Both the position numbers and the translations under genes were made by a program. This document shows positions 1-5,767 of a DNA stretch of 6,839 nucleotides, piece by piece. Position 1 is the stretch's first letter. Each line of letters begins with the position of its first letter. The notes beneath the pieces were generated by a model. That model ran no database searches, had not been told where the DNA came from, and worked only from the letters and a program-made list of their open reading frames with translations. Source of the stretch: an uncultured Mycoplasmatota bacterium (lineage in GTDB: Bacteria > Bacillota_I > Bacilli_A > RF39 > UBA660); assembly GCA_946007485.1 (NCBI GenBank), contig CAMGAM010000055.1, positions 1 to 6,839 of the forward strand. The letters run 5' to 3'.

Positions 1-510
1 TACATCTCCTACTACATTTGTAATATGAGCTATTGATACTACTTTTGTTCTATCAGTAATTGTCTTTTTTAAATTATCTATTTCTACTTCATTCTTATCA
101 TTAAGAGGAATATACTTAACTACTACTCCCATTTCTTTTTGTAAAATAAACCAAGGTAAAACATTTGATGCATGTTCAGACTCTGTAATTAGTATTTCAT
201 CTCCTCTATGAAGATGATGTTTAAAATATCCAAAAGCAATATCATTTAATGATTGTGTTGTTCCTGCTGTAAAAACTATTTCTGATGTATGAGCAGCATT
301 TATATAACTTCTAATCTCTTCTCTACATTCTTCGTATAATTCACTTACTTTTAAACTATTTGAATAATCTCCCCTATGAATATTAGCTGTATATTTATTA
401 TAATAATCATCTATTGCTAATCTAACACAATCAGGCTTAAGTGTCGTTGCCCCATTATCAAAATATACCATTTTAGTATTCTTAAGTATTGTAAAATCTT
501 CTCTATTCAT
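1..510 (-). CDS. sufS: SufS cysteine desulfurase, N-terminal 170 residues (3' end outside window)
   Basis: This is a class V aminotransferase-fold, PLP-dependent cysteine desulfurase, which converts L-cysteine to L-alanine and passes the sulfur as persulfide to the SUF scaffold, usually through SufU in Bacillota. The visible part has FDNGATTLKP (residues 17-26), the NIHRG segment (43-47), FTAGTTQSLN (80-89) and SEHASNVLPW (111-120). His113 of the last motif matches the histidine that stacks on PLP in SufS. The PLP lysine and the active-site cysteine lie beyond the window edge, so they cannot be checked. The ATG at 510-508 is preceded by GGAGGTGAGGT, a near-perfect Shine-Dalgarno that overlaps the sufD stop codon, with only three bases between the genes. 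Gene order sufC-sufD-sufS supports SufS rather than IscS or NifS. Confidence 0.95.
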   Translation of the reverse strand, partial: MNREDFTILKNTKMVYFDNGATTLKPDCVRLAIDDYYNKYTANIHRGDYSNSLKVSELYEECREEIRSYINAAHTSEIVFTAGTTQSLNDIAFGYFKHHLHRGDEILITESEHASNVLPWFILQKEMGVVVKYIPLNDKNEVEIDNLKKTITDRTKVVSIAHITNVVGDV

Positions 511-513
511 ACC

Positions 514-1269
514 TCACCTCCAATACCTATCAATTATATCCATTATTTTCATTCTTATATCAACATTAACTCTTATTTTCGATAATAAATATCCTTTAAT
601 AAGTAATTTTACCGTATCATTATAACTAATTCCCTTACTCATCAAATAAAATACTTGATCCTCTTTAAAAGTTCCAATTACTGATCCATGTTTAGCTATA
701 ACATCATCTAAATCAATAAACATATTCGGAGATATCTTAGCTTCACATTCATCAAGTGTTATAATTCTTGTATTTTGATCTAACATTGATTTAACACAAT
801 CTTTTAATACTCTACTATTAATCGTATAATTTATCTTACTATTCTTAAGTGCTACTGATCTATTATCAATATTACTAATTGTATTCTTATTATTATGATT
901 AACATTAATTATATAGTTCTCTTCTCCTAAACTAATCGTCGCAAAATTATAATCTACTCTATCTCCATCTTGCATTAAATTAAAATCTATTTCTTCATCC
1001 ACTTGCTTATTATTATAAAACTTATCTATTCTTAAACTTCCATTATCAATATTATATATATTCTTAATCTTAAGATAATTATCACTACTATAATCAAGTA
1101 TCTCTATCTTAACATTATCTATCATAAATTCTAATCTAACATCATCACAATCTATATATTCAAATTCATATTTATTATCTTTATAAAACCAAATCTTATT
1201 ATTATTAATCTCTATCTCATCATCTTTATAATTATCTATTCTATTTCTATTTACTATTATTCTATTCAT
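514..1269 (-). CDS. sufD: Short SufD-type Fe-S scaffold protein
   Basis: This is a SufB/SufD-family scaffold subunit that would form SufBCD with SufC and SufB and help assemble Fe-S clusters in the cytosol. The family signature is in the C-terminal part: an Asp-rich DLDDVIAKHGSVIG stretch (about residues 186-199), then QVFYLMSKGIS (205-215) and KLLIKGYL (221-228). His194 lies where SufD has its conserved functional histidine (His360 in E. coli SufD). At 251 residues the protein is much shorter than usual SufD (about 420-440). The missing part is the N-terminal helical domain and some of the beta-helix; residues 20-155 are Asn/Ile-rich and look beta-stranded. The start at 1269 lies 4 bases after the sufC stop, with an AAGGG ribosome site inside the sufC end. 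No frameshift is visible, and the upstream sequence is intact sufC, so it is a compact form, not a broken gene. Identification rests on the C-terminal motif and position. Confidence 0.85.
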   Translation of the reverse strand: MNRIIVNRNRIDNYKDDEIEINNNKIWFYKDNKYEFEYIDCDDVRLEFMIDNVKIEILDYSSDNYLKIKNIYNIDNGSLRIDKFYNNKQVDEEIDFNLMQDGDRVDYNFATISLGEENYIINVNHNNKNTISNIDNRSVALKNSKINYTINSRVLKDCVKSMLDQNTRIITLDECEAKISPNMFIDLDDVIAKHGSVIGTFKEDQVFYLMSKGISYNDTVKLLIKGYLLSKIRVNVDIRMKIMDIIDRYWR

Positions 1270-1273
1270 AAAA

Positions 1274-2032
1274 TTAATCCCTTGGCATAATATTTGACTT
1301 ATCTAAATATTCATTATATCCTTTTTTCTCAATTTCTAATGCCATACTATAATCTCCTGTATCTACTATCTGTCCATTAACAACTACATGTACATAATCA
1401 GGTTTAATATATTCAAGTATTTTAGATAGATGAGTAATAATTAATATTGAAACTTCAGGATTTTCTTCCTTATACATCTTTATATTTTCTGCTACTATCT
1501 TCAAACTATCAACATCTAATCCTGAATCTACTTCATCTAAAATAATAAATTTTGGTTTTAATAATTTAATTTGTAAAACTTCATTTTTCTTCTTTTCTCC
1601 CCCAGAAAAACCAACATTAAGTGATCGATGAACTAATCCCTTATCCATTTTAAGTTCATCGATAGCCTTCTCACATCCCATTATAAAATCGTATAATCCA
1701 ACATTCTTTCCTTGATGACTAGACATTGCTGTTCTTAAAAAATCTTGATTACTTACTCCATCTATCTCAAGAGGATATTGCATTGCTAAAAATATTCCTA
1801 ACTTACTTCTAACATCTGGAGTCATTTCTTTAATATCTTCTCCATTAAATATAATTTCTCCGCTAACTACTTTATAATTACTATCCCCCATAATGACTCT
1901 CGATAAAGTAGATTTTCCAACTCCATTAGGTCCCATTATAACATGGATACTTCCATCTTCTATATCTAAATCAAAATTATTTAATACTTTTTTTTCATCT
2001 ACACATACATTTAATTTCTTTATTGATAACAT
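1274..2032 (-). CDS. sufC: SufC, ABC-type ATPase of the SUF scaffold
   Basis: SufC is the soluble ATPase that drives conformational change in the SufBCD complex during Fe-S cluster assembly; it is not a transporter. In the 252-residue reading the Walker A is GPNGVGKST (34-42), the Q-loop is AMQYP (83-87), the signature is FSGGEKKKNE (142-151), Walker B and D-loop are FIILDEVDSGLD (162-173), and the switch histidine is His201. The FSGGEKK(K/R)NE signature and AMQYP are typical of SufC. The frame allows GTG at 2041, ATG at 2038 or ATG at 2032. I chose 2032 because AGGTGATG just upstream is a good Shine-Dalgarno for it, about 5 bases away, while the predicted transcript starts near 2043 and would leave the other two starts almost without a leader. 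It is the first gene of the suf operon. Confidence 0.96.
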   Translation of the reverse strand: MLSIKKLNVCVDEKKVLNNFDLDIEDGSIHVIMGPNGVGKSTLSRVIMGDSNYKVVSGEIIFNGEDIKEMTPDVRSKLGIFLAMQYPLEIDGVSNQDFLRTAMSSHQGKNVGLYDFIMGCEKAIDELKMDKGLVHRSLNVGFSGGEKKKNEVLQIKLLKPKFIILDEVDSGLDVDSLKIVAENIKMYKEENPEVSILIITHLSKILEYIKPDYVHVVVNGQIVDTGDYSMALEIEKKGYNEYLDKSNIMPRD

Positions 2033-2042
2033 CTTCATCACC

Positions 2043-2078
2043 TAGATATATTATATATCAAAACAAAAGATAATTCAA
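2043..2078 (-). promoter_or_regulatory. Sigma-A-type promoter of the suf operon
   Basis: Read on the minus strand, a TTGAAT -35 box (2078-2073) and a perfect TATAAT -10 box (2055-2050) are separated by exactly 17 bases. Transcription should start near A2043, giving an mRNA that opens with AGGTGATGAAG directly before the sufC ATG at 2032. The -35 box overlaps the stem of the terminator of the upstream gene. No operator or riboswitch is evident. Confidence 0.75.
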
Positions 2079-2095
2079 ACAATATCAAATTATCT
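2061..2095 (-). terminator. Weak intrinsic terminator after the 162-residue gene
   Basis: On the minus strand, AGATAATT (2095-2088) can pair with AATTATCT (2075-2068) around a 12-base loop, followed by TTTGTTTT. The stem can be extended by A-U and G-U pairs on its outer side. It contains almost no G-C pairs, so termination may be leaky and some transcripts may run on into sufC. It begins 3 bases after the stop codon of the upstream gene. Confidence 0.55.
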
Positions 2096-2097
2096 CT

Positions 2098-2586
2098 TCA
2101 TCTTAATAAATTAATTTTTCTTACCATGCACTTAAATTCACTAATATATTTATCTGGATTACTAAATTCATCTAACAAACATATCTTATCATCATCATTA
2201 ATTCTTAATCCATATAATTCCATATTTCTCTTCTTAATCTCATTTATTGCATTAATATATCTCAAAATATTTATCTTCCTATACCTTTCTAACATCAATA
2301 CCACTAATGATTTAGGAATTTTTCTCTTCTCATAATAACTTAAATATGGAACATCTTTATCACTACCTACTTTAATATATCTAATTTCTTCATCCGTAAA
2401 AAAATCATACATCTTCCCCTCTATCTCTTTACCTATAATCATACATCCACCATAAGAATTAATATAAAAATTACTATCAGTATCATTATCATCAAATACT
2501 GTTGATAATGAATAATCAAGTTTAACCCCATTTCTAGATACTGCATATATATTATTATTTAAACTAAGTATATAATAACTATCCAT
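2098..2586 (-). CDS. Hypothetical protein, 162 residues
   Basis: I do not recognise this protein. It starts at ATG 2586 behind a clear AAAGGAG ribosome site about 7 bases away and ends at TGA 2098, so it is very likely a real gene. There is no signal peptide and no membrane segment. The first 80 residues are rich in Tyr, Asn and Asp and look beta-stranded, including a Gly-Gly turn in NSYGGCMIIGKEIEG (43-57). Residues 92-122 (KSLVVLMLERYRKINILRYINAINEIKKR) are likely helical and basic. The C-terminal 40 residues are charged. It sits between the HerA-type ATPase gene and the suf operon, separated from the first by a strong terminator and from the second by a weak terminator and a promoter, so a shared function with either is not supported. 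Confidence 0.8.
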   Translation of the reverse strand: MDSYYILSLNNNIYAVSRNGVKLDYSLSTVFDDNDTDSNFYINSYGGCMIIGKEIEGKMYDFFTDEEIRYIKVGSDKDVPYLSYYEKRKIPKSLVVLMLERYRKINILRYINAINEIKKRNMELYGLRINDDDKICLLDEFSNPDKYISEFKCMVRKINLLR

Positions 2587-2624
2587 TATTTTTCTCCTTT
2601 CAAATTCAAGAGTAGTATCTTATC

Positions 2625-2637
2625 ATTATTCATTATA
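2625..2637 (-). promoter_or_regulatory. Possible -10 box for the 162-residue gene
   Basis: A TATAAT on the minus strand (2637-2632) would start a transcript near 2625, giving a leader of about 39 bases that includes the AAAGGAG ribosome site. The hexamer 17 bases upstream (ATATAG) is a poor -35 box. In such AT-rich DNA a lone TATAAT is weak evidence. The position after the herA terminator means that some promoter is needed here. Confidence 0.35.
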
Positions 2638-2684
2638 TTTATTTAGTTCTAACCCTATATATATAATTATAAAACCCAACAATT

Positions 2685-2707
2685 AAAAAAATGACTATTT
2701 AAGTCAT
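2685..2707 (-). terminator. Intrinsic terminator of the HerA-type ATPase gene
   Basis: On the minus strand ATGACT (2707-2702), loop TAAAT, AGTCAT (2696-2691) and a run of six T (2690-2685) form a compact rho-independent terminator. A-U and G-U pairs between the bases before the stem and the T-run lengthen it. It lies 19 bases after the stop codon at 2727. Confidence 0.8.
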
Positions 2708-2726
2708 CTTTCTTACATTATGTATA

Positions 2727-4478
2727 TTAATTAATATACCATGTATTGTTAATATTACAACTATCACTTTGTGGTGTTGGATTAGGTATATCAACCATTG
2801 TCAATATTGGCATCTTAAATGCTGTTCCAAACAACATACAACTACCAGGTGATAGCATCTTTATCTTCTCTATCATACTATTATCTACACCTGGAATACT
2901 ACTTGATACAAATTGAATATCTGCTTGATGAAACATTTTAAATATTGCAAAATTAGAACATTGACTAATCATCGTTTCACTAATTTCTGAAGGTCTTTGA
3001 CTAATAACTCCTAGCAATATTCCATATTTTCTTCCTTCCTTAGCAATTCTTTCAAATATATTATACCCAAGTATTTTTACATCAGTATCATTTTGAATAT
3101 ATCTATGAGCTTCTTCTAATATAATATGAAATGGCATCGACGCTCTATTAGGTAATGAAGTAATAAAATCAAATAACATTTTTGAATATACTTTAACTAT
3201 TACTTTACCAAATCTATCATCGACAGAATTAATATTAAAATTAATAATCTGATATTTTCTATTATTTCTATCATATAATAAATGTTTTATATAATCTATC
3301 TTATTCATATATCTTTCACAAGTAAAATAATTAACATAATCACTATTAATAAGAGAATTAAGTCTTATCTTTAAAATATTTGCATAATCAAATACTTTAT
3401 TACTACTAAAAATACCTTCACTAATTAATGCAAACTCCAAAGAATTATAAAAATCATTAATCGAATACATATAACTACCATCTGGCATAGTTAATTCAAA
3501 ATCATTTAAACAAAATTGTTCCAAATAATTAATAACTATTTCTATATCAGCAAATTTCCCCGTATTATCTACAAAAAGACACTGTCTAATACTTCTAGTC
3601 CAACCACCTTTAGTCAAACTAATATCTAAATTGATATCTCTAGTATTAAATTTAGTAAGTATCGTCGTAATCTTATTTCTAACATCATTACAATTATTTC
3701 CTGAATATATCACATCAAGAATACTTCTTGCAATAATATCATTCTTCTGATTAATAACTTCATCTTCTTTCCTTGAAAAGTAAGATACTAATTTAAGTGC
3801 TTTCTCAATAATAGGTATTTGTCTCAAATCATCAACATCTAAAAGCAAACATAAATCATCTACTCCTAAAAACCAAAAAGGTATAAATAATTTCTCATAA
3901 TTATTATCTTTTAAATTAGTAGTAATAACTTTATAATTAAGATTACTATTTATAGAACTAATATTATTAAAAGCTTGTTGATACTCTCCATATACATCAA
4001 ATAAGAATATGTTCGGATTTATTGGAAGTCTTTTAGCATCATAAAATATTCCTTGTAATAATCTTGTCATAAAATAACTTTTTCCAGATCCCGAATTACC
4101 AAATACTGCAAAATGACTAGCAAAAAAACTATTAATATTTACACATACTGGATAATCTTTATAAATTAATGATTTACCTAATCTAATATAATTATCATTA
4201 TTATTAATTCCATATATTAGATCTATCTCTTCTTTGGTAGTAAGTCTACATACACTTCCAAAAGGAGGCATCGTCCTATTACCAGGAATAAATAATCCAT
4301 TAATAATTTCCCCAACTAAAATTACTTCCATAACTGTACTAGACATATTGATAATTTCCCCAATATATCTATCATTAAAAGTAATATTCTTTCCTATTAA
4401 ATTATCAACATTATATATATTAATAGCTAAATTTATATATATTTTTGAATCCTTAATACTAGTAATCTTCCCTATCAT
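2727..4478 (-). CDS. HerA-like (DUF87-type) hexameric DNA translocase ATPase
   Basis: This 583-residue cytosolic protein belongs to the HerA/FtsK superfamily of ring-shaped DNA-pumping ATPases. Residues 1-85 look like the beta-barrel (HAS-barrel) that opens HerA proteins, with GEIINGLFIPGNRTMPPFGS (56-75). Then come Walker A GNSGSGKS (127-134), a strand with FLFDVYGEY (158-166), a long mostly helical and poorly conserved insert (about 200-400), Walker B HIILEEAH (451-458), EGRKYG (481-486) with the likely arginine finger Arg483, and ISQRPSEIS (492-500) with the sensor Gln/Arg. Length and motif order match HerA, not FtsK or VirB4. Archaeal and many bacterial HerA proteins act with a nuclease such as NurA in end resection or phage defence, but no nuclease is coded here. 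The start has an AGGAG site 9 bases upstream. It forms its own transcription unit. Confidence 0.88.
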   Translation of the reverse strand: MIGKITSIKDSKIYINLAINIYNVDNLIGKNITFNDRYIGEIINMSSTVMEVILVGEIINGLFIPGNRTMPPFGSVCRLTTKEEIDLIYGINNNDNYIRLGKSLIYKDYPVCVNINSFFASHFAVFGNSGSGKSYFMTRLLQGIFYDAKRLPINPNIFLFDVYGEYQQAFNNISSINSNLNYKVITTNLKDNNYEKLFIPFWFLGVDDLCLLLDVDDLRQIPIIEKALKLVSYFSRKEDEVINQKNDIIARSILDVIYSGNNCNDVRNKITTILTKFNTRDINLDISLTKGGWTRSIRQCLFVDNTGKFADIEIVINYLEQFCLNDFELTMPDGSYMYSINDFYNSLEFALISEGIFSSNKVFDYANILKIRLNSLINSDYVNYFTCERYMNKIDYIKHLLYDRNNRKYQIINFNINSVDDRFGKVIVKVYSKMLFDFITSLPNRASMPFHIILEEAHRYIQNDTDVKILGYNIFERIAKEGRKYGILLGVISQRPSEISETMISQCSNFAIFKMFHQADIQFVSSSIPGVDNSMIEKIKMLSPGSCMLFGTAFKMPILTMVDIPNPTPQSDSCNINNTWYIN

Positions 4479-4493
4479 ATTCTTTTTCTCCTA

Positions 4494-4529
4494 TAATAAT
4501 ATTCTATCACAACATATATTTTTAGTAAA
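4494..4529 (-). promoter_or_regulatory. Promoter of the HerA-type ATPase gene
   Basis: On the minus strand TTTACT (4529-4524) and TAGAAT (4506-4501) are 17 bases apart. The -10 box is preceded by TG with one base between, the extended -10 arrangement. A start near 4494 would leave a leader of about 16 bases holding AGGAG (4492-4488). The -35 box directly follows the T-run of the tRNA terminator, so the ATPase gene is insulated from the tRNA unit. Confidence 0.65.
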
Positions 4530-4554
4530 GAAAAAAGAACCAGTAATTGGTTCT
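4530..4554 (-). terminator. Intrinsic terminator of the tRNA-Asn unit
   Basis: On the minus strand AGAACCA (4554-4548), loop ATTAC and TGGTTCT (4542-4536) form a 7-bp stem, with T continuing to 4531. It begins 12 bases after the tRNA CCA end and is a standard rho-independent terminator. Confidence 0.85.
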
Positions 4555-4566
4555 ACAATTCATAAA

Positions 4567-4642
4567 TGGCGCCTGATGTAGGACTCGAACCTACGACCTA
4601 TCGGTTAACAGCCGAGTGCTCTACCGACTGAGCTAATCAGGC
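4567..4642 (-). tRNA. tRNA-Asn (anticodon GTT)
   Basis: The 76-base gene folds into a full cloverleaf. The acceptor stem is GCCTGAT with ATCAGGC (7 of 7 pairs), the D-stem is GCTC/GAGC, the anticodon loop is CTGTTAA with GTT in the centre, the variable loop is AGGTC, and the T-arm is GTAGG TTCGAGT CCTAC. The discriminator base is G, as in bacterial tRNA-Asn, and the CCA end is encoded. The anticodon stem has four good pairs; the outermost pair (27-43) is C opposed to U. It would decode AAC and AAU, which are very frequent codons in the neighbouring Asn-rich proteins. It has its own promoter and terminator. Confidence 0.96.
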
Positions 4643-4657
4643 AATAATTTCTGATTG

Positions 4658-4693
4658 CTAATTCATTATATAACAAAAATTCAAAGTTATCAA
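4658..4693 (-). promoter_or_regulatory. Promoter of tRNA-Asn
   Basis: On the minus strand TTGATA (4693-4688) and TATAAT (4670-4665) are separated by exactly 17 bases, eleven of twelve consensus positions. Transcription would start near 4658, leaving a leader of about 16 bases before the mature tRNA end at 4642. This is the best promoter in the window and fits a highly expressed stable RNA. Confidence 0.8.
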
Positions 4694-4739
4694 TACTTTT
4701 TACAAATTTTTTTCAACTTTTTTATTATTTTATTCCAAA

Positions 4740-4775
4740 AATCAGAAATTATACCCTTATTAAAAGGTAGAGCAC
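4740..4775 (+). repeat. Inverted partial copy of the tRNA-Asn leader and D-arm (possible tRNA relic)
   Basis: Read on the plus strand, AATCAGAAATTAT (4740-4752) is identical to the tRNA leader on the minus strand (4656-4644). Further along, GGTAGAGCAC (4766-4775) is identical to the D-loop end and D-stem of the tRNA (4625-4616). The two identical blocks are in the same order in both copies, 13 bases apart here and 18 in the tRNA unit. After a two-base gap, GCCTGCTA (4776-4783) resembles GGCTGTTA of the anticodon arm at six of eight positions, but this reaches the pyrH stop. No acceptor stem, first D-stem strand or T-arm remains, so it is not a working tRNA gene. The region between the arms (4657-4739) holds the tRNA promoter and T-rich sequence. 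Confidence 0.6.
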
Positions 4776-4780
4776 GCCTG

Positions 4781-5473
4781 CTATGATACTTTAGTCCCTA
4801 TCATCTCACCATTAATTGCTTTCACAAGACCATCTTCATTATCTATATTCATTACAACTATCTCAATATGATTATCACGACACATCTCAATAGCTTCCAT
4901 ATCCATAACTCCTAGTTTCTTATCCAATACTTCTTGATAACTAACATTATGATACATCACTGCATCATCATATTTATTTGGATCTTTATCATATACTCCA
5001 TCAACATTTGTTAGTTTAATAATTATATCTGCATTAATATCTTTTGCTCTAAGTGCCGCTCCCGTATCCGTTGAAAAGAAAGGTTTCCCAGTTCCACCAC
5101 CAAATATTATAACATTTCCATCATCAAGAGCTTTAATAGCCTTATCACTATCAACATCATCAATCATCTTAACTGAAAGCCCACTTTGATTATAAGCTTT
5201 ACATCCTATCTGTAAAAACATATCTCTAAGAACTAAACTATTCATAACTGTTGCTAACATTCCTACATAGTCCGCTGTCTCTCGATCCATCTCATGAGCA
5301 TCTCTTCCTCTAAGAAAATTACCACCACCGCAAACTATTCCAACTCTTACCCCCATATCATGAACATTCTTTATTCTTAAACATACTTCCTTTATATAAT
5401 CAAAATCAAGTCCATGTCCATATTTACCAGATAATGATTCTCCAGATAATTTAATTAAAATTGTTTTATTCAT
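4781..5473 (-). CDS. pyrH: UMP kinase (uridylate kinase)
   Basis: PyrH phosphorylates UMP to UDP with ATP in the pyrimidine nucleotide pathway. It is a cytosolic hexamer of the amino acid kinase fold, in bacteria usually regulated by GTP and UTP. The 230 residues (family norm about 235-245) contain LIKLSGES (6-13), the glycine loop CGGGNFLRG (48-56), MDRETADYVGML (62-73), the long FGGGTGKPFFSTDTGAALRA stretch (124-143), and KLTNVDGVYDKDP (153-165) near the nucleotide site. The C-terminus GTKVS resembles the usual GT-V ending. ATG 5473 has AGGAGG 5 bases upstream, overlapping the stop of the preceding gene. In many bacteria frr follows pyrH; here a tRNA-Asn unit follows instead. I see no strong terminator after the stop: a TACC/GGTA hairpin at 4752-4769 has a bulge and no U-run. 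Confidence 0.97.
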   Translation of the reverse strand: MNKTILIKLSGESLSGKYGHGLDFDYIKEVCLRIKNVHDMGVRVGIVCGGGNFLRGRDAHEMDRETADYVGMLATVMNSLVLRDMFLQIGCKAYNQSGLSVKMIDDVDSDKAIKALDDGNVIIFGGGTGKPFFSTDTGAALRAKDINADIIIKLTNVDGVYDKDPNKYDDAVMYHNVSYQEVLDKKLGVMDMEAIEMCRDNHIEIVVMNIDNEDGLVKAINGEMIGTKVS

Positions 5474-5482
5474 ACATTCCTC

Positions 5483-5767
5483 CTATCCATAATATCTCTT
5501 CATATAAAATTTCTTATCTTTTCTTTTAAATACTACTACTTCTTTATCATTCATATTATCTATCTTTCTACCATATTCTGAATCTAACTTTCCAAAAGTA
5601 AATACTCTATCATCTCTAATCATTTCACCATCTATATACAAAAGATCACCTTCCATTATCTCAAAATCAATATCCATAATATGCATACTAAGATCATACT
5701 GATTATCATCTTTATCAACAAGCAAATATCTATTATTATTCCTTTCAATTACCAATAATTCCTTCAT
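5483..5767 (-). CDS. Small hypothetical protein, 94 residues
   Basis: I do not recognise this protein with confidence. It is acidic in the first two thirds and basic at the end (FKRKDKKFYMKRYYG, 80-94), with no signal peptide or membrane segment. The pattern of short strands, NRYLLVDKDDNQYDLSM (12-28) followed by EGDLLYIDGEMI (39-50), loosely recalls small beta-barrel proteins such as DUF3006, but I would not assign it. ATG 5767 overlaps the TAA of the upstream gene by one base (TAATG) and has GAGGAG at good spacing, so it is probably translationally coupled. It ends 9 bases before pyrH, and its stop codon lies in the pyrH ribosome site region. It is clearly cotranscribed with pyrH. Confidence 0.82.
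   Translation of the reverse strand: MKELLVIERNNNRYLLVDKDDNQYDLSMHIMDIDFEIMEGDLLYIDGEMIRDDRVFTFGKLDSEYGRKIDNMNDKEVVVFKRKDKKFYMKRYYG

Noticed and set aside
2033..2041. GTG at 2041 or ATG at 2038 as the sufC start
   Set aside because: These codons fall in or right after the AGGTGATG ribosome site, and the predicted transcript begins only about 2-5 bases earlier; the ATG at 2032 fits both signals and the usual SufC N-terminus.
2126..2335. Plus-strand open frame of 69 codons
   Set aside because: It lies wholly antisense to the 162-residue gene, has low-complexity Leu/Ile/Ser composition typical of reversed AT-rich coding DNA, and has no ribosome site.
514..2586. Mycoplasma-type code with TGA as Trp
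   Set aside because: TGA ends sufD and the 162-residue gene right at the next gene boundary or terminator, and Trp residues are coded by TGG.
2685..4478. HerA-type ATPase plus the 162-residue gene as a two-gene defence operon
   Set aside because: A strong terminator at 2685-2707 separates them, no nuclease or other effector domain is visible, and the surroundings are housekeeping genes.
4234..4581. Plus-strand open frame of 115 codons
   Set aside because: It runs antisense to the start of the HerA-type gene, through the tRNA terminator and into the tRNA gene, and its hydrophobic product looks like a reverse-strand artefact.
4752..4769. Hairpin after pyrH as a terminator
   Set aside because: The TACC(C)TT/AAGGTA stem has a bulge and is not followed by a U-run on the minus strand, so it is not a credible intrinsic terminator.
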